A stretch of DNA of 35,697 nt, taken from the NCBI GenBank assembly GCA_964394335.1, contig CAYMVZ010000012.1, positions 1 through 35,697 of the forward strand, given 5' to 3'. The DNA is from CAJXCL01 sp964394335 (GTDB lineage: Bacteria; Nitrospinota; Nitrospinia; CAJXCL01). Positions 32,962-35,697 of this stretch are shown in pieces; positions within the stretch are counted from its first letter, which is position 1; each line of letters starts with the position of its first letter. The position numbers and the translations under genes are program-made. The notes under the pieces were generated by a model. It saw only the letters and a program-made list of their open reading frames with translations, did no database searches and was not told the origin of the DNA.

Positions 32962-35151
32962 TTATAAAATGTCCTGGGTCTCTAGCCTTTCTTGCATTAC
33001 GTTTAGTACATCAGCAAAATCCTGAAACTTGATTCCTCTATCCCAGGATTTCTTGAAGTAATAATAAGCAACAGGTTCATCTTCAATTTTTTTCCAATAT
33101 AGCATCCCTAATTGATAATAAATAATTGCGGCATTTTTTTCAGGGTATAAGATAAGATGCTGGTATAGAGAAATTAGATATTTTTCTGTGTCAGTGGAAG
33201 ACCATTTTAAAAACATTTCTGGGAGAGTTAGTTCTGGCTGAAAAAAGAAAAAGGGCCCTGTTTTCTTCTCTAAAACACTTAGAATATTTTTTGAAAAATT
33301 ACTGGAATATGATTGAAAATCAGGATTTTGTCGCATTATTTTATCTTGCAAGTTTTTAATTTGGAGAAACAGTTTTTTCTTCTTTTCACTATCAGACATT
33401 AATTCATAGGCTTTTTCCCAATGGTAATAGGCCCATAATGGCGTTTGAAGAGAATCATAATAAATCGTTCCTAATAGCAAATGAGGTGAGTAATCAAAAG
33501 TAGAATTTTGAACAATAGAACGTAGAGTTTCCAAAAAAGCTTCTTTATATTTTTTACTATTGTATAAAGCTACCGCATAGTTGTAATGTATTCTCTCAGA
33601 TGAATAATTGTATAGTAAAGCCTTTTTAAATGACTCTGTTTCTTTTAACAGGTCGTTTTTTTGACGATACTTTTCCCCCTCTTTTGCATAATAAGAACTA
33701 AAAAGTGAAAGCAACATCTCTGGCTTTGGTAATACAGGATTTAATCTTCTGTAGTCGTCCCAAGCCTTTTTAAAATACTCATAAGAATAATGGTCATCTT
33801 TTTCATTTGAGTTTTTTAAAAAAGCAATTCCCACATTCATATAATCGACTATTCTAATTTTCCCATTTGGCAAAGGGTTCGTTTTTACAATAAAATTTAA
33901 AAGAATAAAACCAATGCATAACACAGACAATGAAAACCATTGTTGGTTCTTTATTTTTTGGAATACAACCCATAAAGTATAAGCTGCAAATAAAGACAGG
34001 AAAGGTACTATTGAAAGGCGATACCGAGACAAAATCAAGAAAGGTAAATAGATTAAAATATTAGCGACAAAGTAAGCGTGTAAAAGAGTCCAATCCCTTC
34101 TGTTTTTTCGCAATAATGCAAAGCCGATAATCCCCAAGGATCCGTATAAAGCATAGGGAATGGAACCCCATTTAAGAATTGGAGAAAATTCCTGGGAAAG
34201 GTAAAAATTAAAAGCATTAGGAGGTTCGTAGTTATTAAAATAATAATATATTTTTTTTAGATACACTTGGAGAAAACGAACAGGGTGTTTAGACGCAGTT
34301 TCGCTAATATAATGTATTATTGGTAAAATTTTTAGTGGCACATTCTTTGTATATTCGAAATAGATCTCTTGTGGTGGATAAATCCGAGGGTCATGATCTA
34401 TCCTGTTTGATATCAGTAAATTTTCAGCTCCTGTCTGGTCATATAAACCCCACTTTCCACGAACAACTTTAACCCATACCAGTAAAGGGGTGGAGGTCAA
34501 AATAAATATTACAAGAAAACCGGTAAAATATTTTTTCCCTATATTTTTTTGACAAAAAACTTTTTTCCAGAGATACAAAAAAGCAAAAGGAAGTATCAAC
34601 AAGTAACTTGTTCTAGATTGAATAACCAAGGACAAAAAAACTGCGCTCAAAAACATAAAAGATATGCATTGTCTATTTGCAAATCGAATCAATAAATAAC
34701 ACGACGTTAGTTCAAGAAAGGTAATAAAAACAGCACGATAAAGCGTGGACTCGTATAGCCAGTTGACCCCATAAAATGTGAACAACAAGGCCGCAATGAA
34801 ACTAACTGCTGGTTTAAAGTAGTGGTTGCCTATAAAATAAATTAACAGCGTGGAAAGAGTTCCAAGAAAAAATTGTGCTAGCCAAACTATATTGAAACTG
34901 GCTCCAAACAGCCAAAAGATTACCCCTAAAAAATATTGATACAACGGAGAAAATAGATTTTGTTCAGGGGCCAACGCTAAAACATCGCCTTTAGCAAAAG
35001 CTTCAGCACCTTTAAAATAAACAGACTGATCAAATCCATCGGGAAGATAATCAAAAAAAGGATTGTTCTGGAATTGGTAAAAATAAATACCGCGAACAGC
35101 CAGAGCAGAGATCAAGAGGATTAAAGGATAATATTTTGTGATACTTTTCAA
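32962..35151 (-). CDS. Paralogous polytopic glycosyltransferase-like protein with helical repeats
   Basis: A 729-aa protein whose N-terminal half aligns with the neighbour at 30700-32763: RGIYFYQFQNNPFFDYLPDG, FSPLYQYFLGVIFWLFG, WLAQFFLGTLSTLLIYFIG and YRAVFITFLELTSCYLL all have close counterparts there. About ten transmembrane helices occupy residues ~8-420. The C-terminal ~300 residues are degenerate TPR-like helices (ERIHYNYAVALYNSKKYKEA). The only suitable start is a TTG at 35151; no clear ribosome-binding site is seen. The gap to the convergent paralogue is 198 bp and holds nothing recognisable. Confidence 0.8.
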   Translation of the reverse strand: MKSITKYYPLILLISALAVRGIYFYQFQNNPFFDYLPDGFDQSVYFKGAEAFAKGDVLALAPEQNLFSPLYQYFLGVIFWLFGASFNIVWLAQFFLGTLSTLLIYFIGNHYFKPAVSFIAALLFTFYGVNWLYESTLYRAVFITFLELTSCYLLIRFANRQCISFMFLSAVFLSLVIQSRTSYLLILPFAFLYLWKKVFCQKNIGKKYFTGFLVIFILTSTPLLVWVKVVRGKWGLYDQTGAENLLISNRIDHDPRIYPPQEIYFEYTKNVPLKILPIIHYISETASKHPVRFLQVYLKKIYYYFNNYEPPNAFNFYLSQEFSPILKWGSIPYALYGSLGIIGFALLRKNRRDWTLLHAYFVANILIYLPFLILSRYRLSIVPFLSLFAAYTLWVVFQKIKNQQWFSLSVLCIGFILLNFIVKTNPLPNGKIRIVDYMNVGIAFLKNSNEKDDHYSYEYFKKAWDDYRRLNPVLPKPEMLLSLFSSYYAKEGEKYRQKNDLLKETESFKKALLYNYSSERIHYNYAVALYNSKKYKEAFLETLRSIVQNSTFDYSPHLLLGTIYYDSLQTPLWAYYHWEKAYELMSDSEKKKKLFLQIKNLQDKIMRQNPDFQSYSSNFSKNILSVLEKKTGPFFFFQPELTLPEMFLKWSSTDTEKYLISLYQHLILYPEKNAAIIYYQLGMLYWKKIEDEPVAYYYFKKSWDRGIKFQDFADVLNVMQERLETQDIL

Positions 35152-35393
35152 TATTGAGTGTAAGGTGTTTTCAAAGAGGTATTACTAATAATCAAAAATA
35201 TTATAGCTTTTTTTAATCGGCAATTACAAACATCAATGAAAAAAATAACCCTTTATAACATCTCATGGATAAAATTATTTTTGCATAGATTGAGGTCAAC
35301 AGGTGTGGTATTGTTTGTAATAGAGAAAAAAACTGAGCTATATAGAAATAATACAAAATCGAATTTAAAATATTAGTTGTTTTTTTTAATTCT

Positions 35394-35697
35394 ATGTTTG
35401 AAGACTTAATTAAAGTAATAAAAGAAAAACAAAAGTTTGTTATTACTACTCATATAAACCCGGATGGCGATGGGTTAGGGTCTGAAATTGCCTTCTTTCA
35501 TCTGTTAAAGAACTTTGGGAAAGAAGTCTCTCTTATCAATCAGGATTCTCCCCCGGTTACTTATTCTTTCCTCGATAAAAAAGGTAATTTTTGTGTTTAT
35601 AACAGAGAGTTACACCATGATATTTTTAAGTCTGCTGACGTTCTTCTTGCTATTGATTTAAGCAGCCCTGACAGGCTTGGAGCGGTAGAAGAAGAAC
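35394..35697 (+). CDS. DHH-family phosphoesterase (NrnA-like), 5' part only
   Basis: The first 101 codons of a gene cut by the window end. MFEDLIKVIKEKQKF leads into VITTHINPDGDGLGSE, the first DHH-family metal-binding motif, and LAIDLSSPDRLG carries the second Asp. This matches NrnA-type bifunctional oligoribonuclease/pAp phosphatases, which degrade nanoRNA. The downstream DHHA1 domain is not visible. No strong ribosome-binding site precedes the ATG. The 242-bp AT-rich gap before it holds nothing recognisable. Confidence 0.85.
   Translation, partial: MFEDLIKVIKEKQKFVITTHINPDGDGLGSEIAFFHLLKNFGKEVSLINQDSPPVTYSFLDKKGNFCVYNRELHHDIFKSADVLLAIDLSSPDRLGAVEEE

Overview
This is a bacterial chromosomal window with low GC (mostly in the high 30s percent by eye). 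It carries housekeeping genes, a molybdenum supply cluster, signalling genes and an envelope-glycan region. IhfA/IhfB-type proteins, a GT9 glycosyltransferase of the heptosyltransferase superfamily, and a two-gene ATP-citrate lyase point to a Gram-negative, probably autotrophic lineage with a reductive TCA cycle. The very long AclA recalls the long-form citrate lyases described from the Nitrospina and Leptospirillum groups, so Nitrospinota or a relative is my best guess. That is inference from one locus. I see no phage, plasmid, IS element, CRISPR array, tRNA or rRNA.

Layout. (1) 1-2505, minus strand: a TetR-family regulator, then a pirin-like cupin and a YcaC-like isochorismatase-fold hydrolase. 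A perfect 16-bp-arm palindrome sits on the regulator's own -10 box. (2) 3152-5504, plus strand: a [2Fe-2S] ferredoxin fused to a class III adenylate cyclase, then a rubredoxin-type domain fused to a glutamate-synthase FMN/[3Fe-4S] domain. Both pair an iron redox module with an enzyme. (3) 5520-8292, minus strand: a sensor histidine kinase and a receiver protein that carries a kinase dimerisation domain but no ATPase domain. (4) 8444-14598: molybdenum genes. These are modE-modA-modB-modC on the minus strand, then a lone LuxR-type response regulator converging on mobA, then a moaC-mogA fusion. They cover molybdate uptake and several Moco steps. (5) 14740-15300: a small zinc-ribbon protein and dodecin.

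(6) 15437-18066: nadE, pyruvoyl arginine decarboxylase (pdaD) and ihfB. (7) 18145-22966: a GT9 glycosyltransferase, a DPM1-like GT2, aroC, queA and, on the opposite strand, ihfA. (8) 23143-27160: aclB-aclA, where AclA (912 aa) appears to hold a second, degenerate citrate-synthase-like segment. (9) 27302-35151: three large polytopic membrane glycosyltransferase-like proteins, two of them paralogous fusions to helical repeats. Between them lies a B12-binding radical SAM gene broken only by two in-frame TAA codons. (10) 35394 to the end: the start of a DHH-family phosphoesterase.

Intergenic DNA is rich in small hairpin and degenerate repeats (for example 15-42, 7373-7395, 11614-11664, 19270-19336, 21388-21468 and 30519-30552). 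Several abut or enter the 3' ends of genes. The best leads are the two-stop radical SAM gene, the oversized AclA, the palindrome that writes the same C-terminus into two convergent proteins, and the redox-domain fusions.
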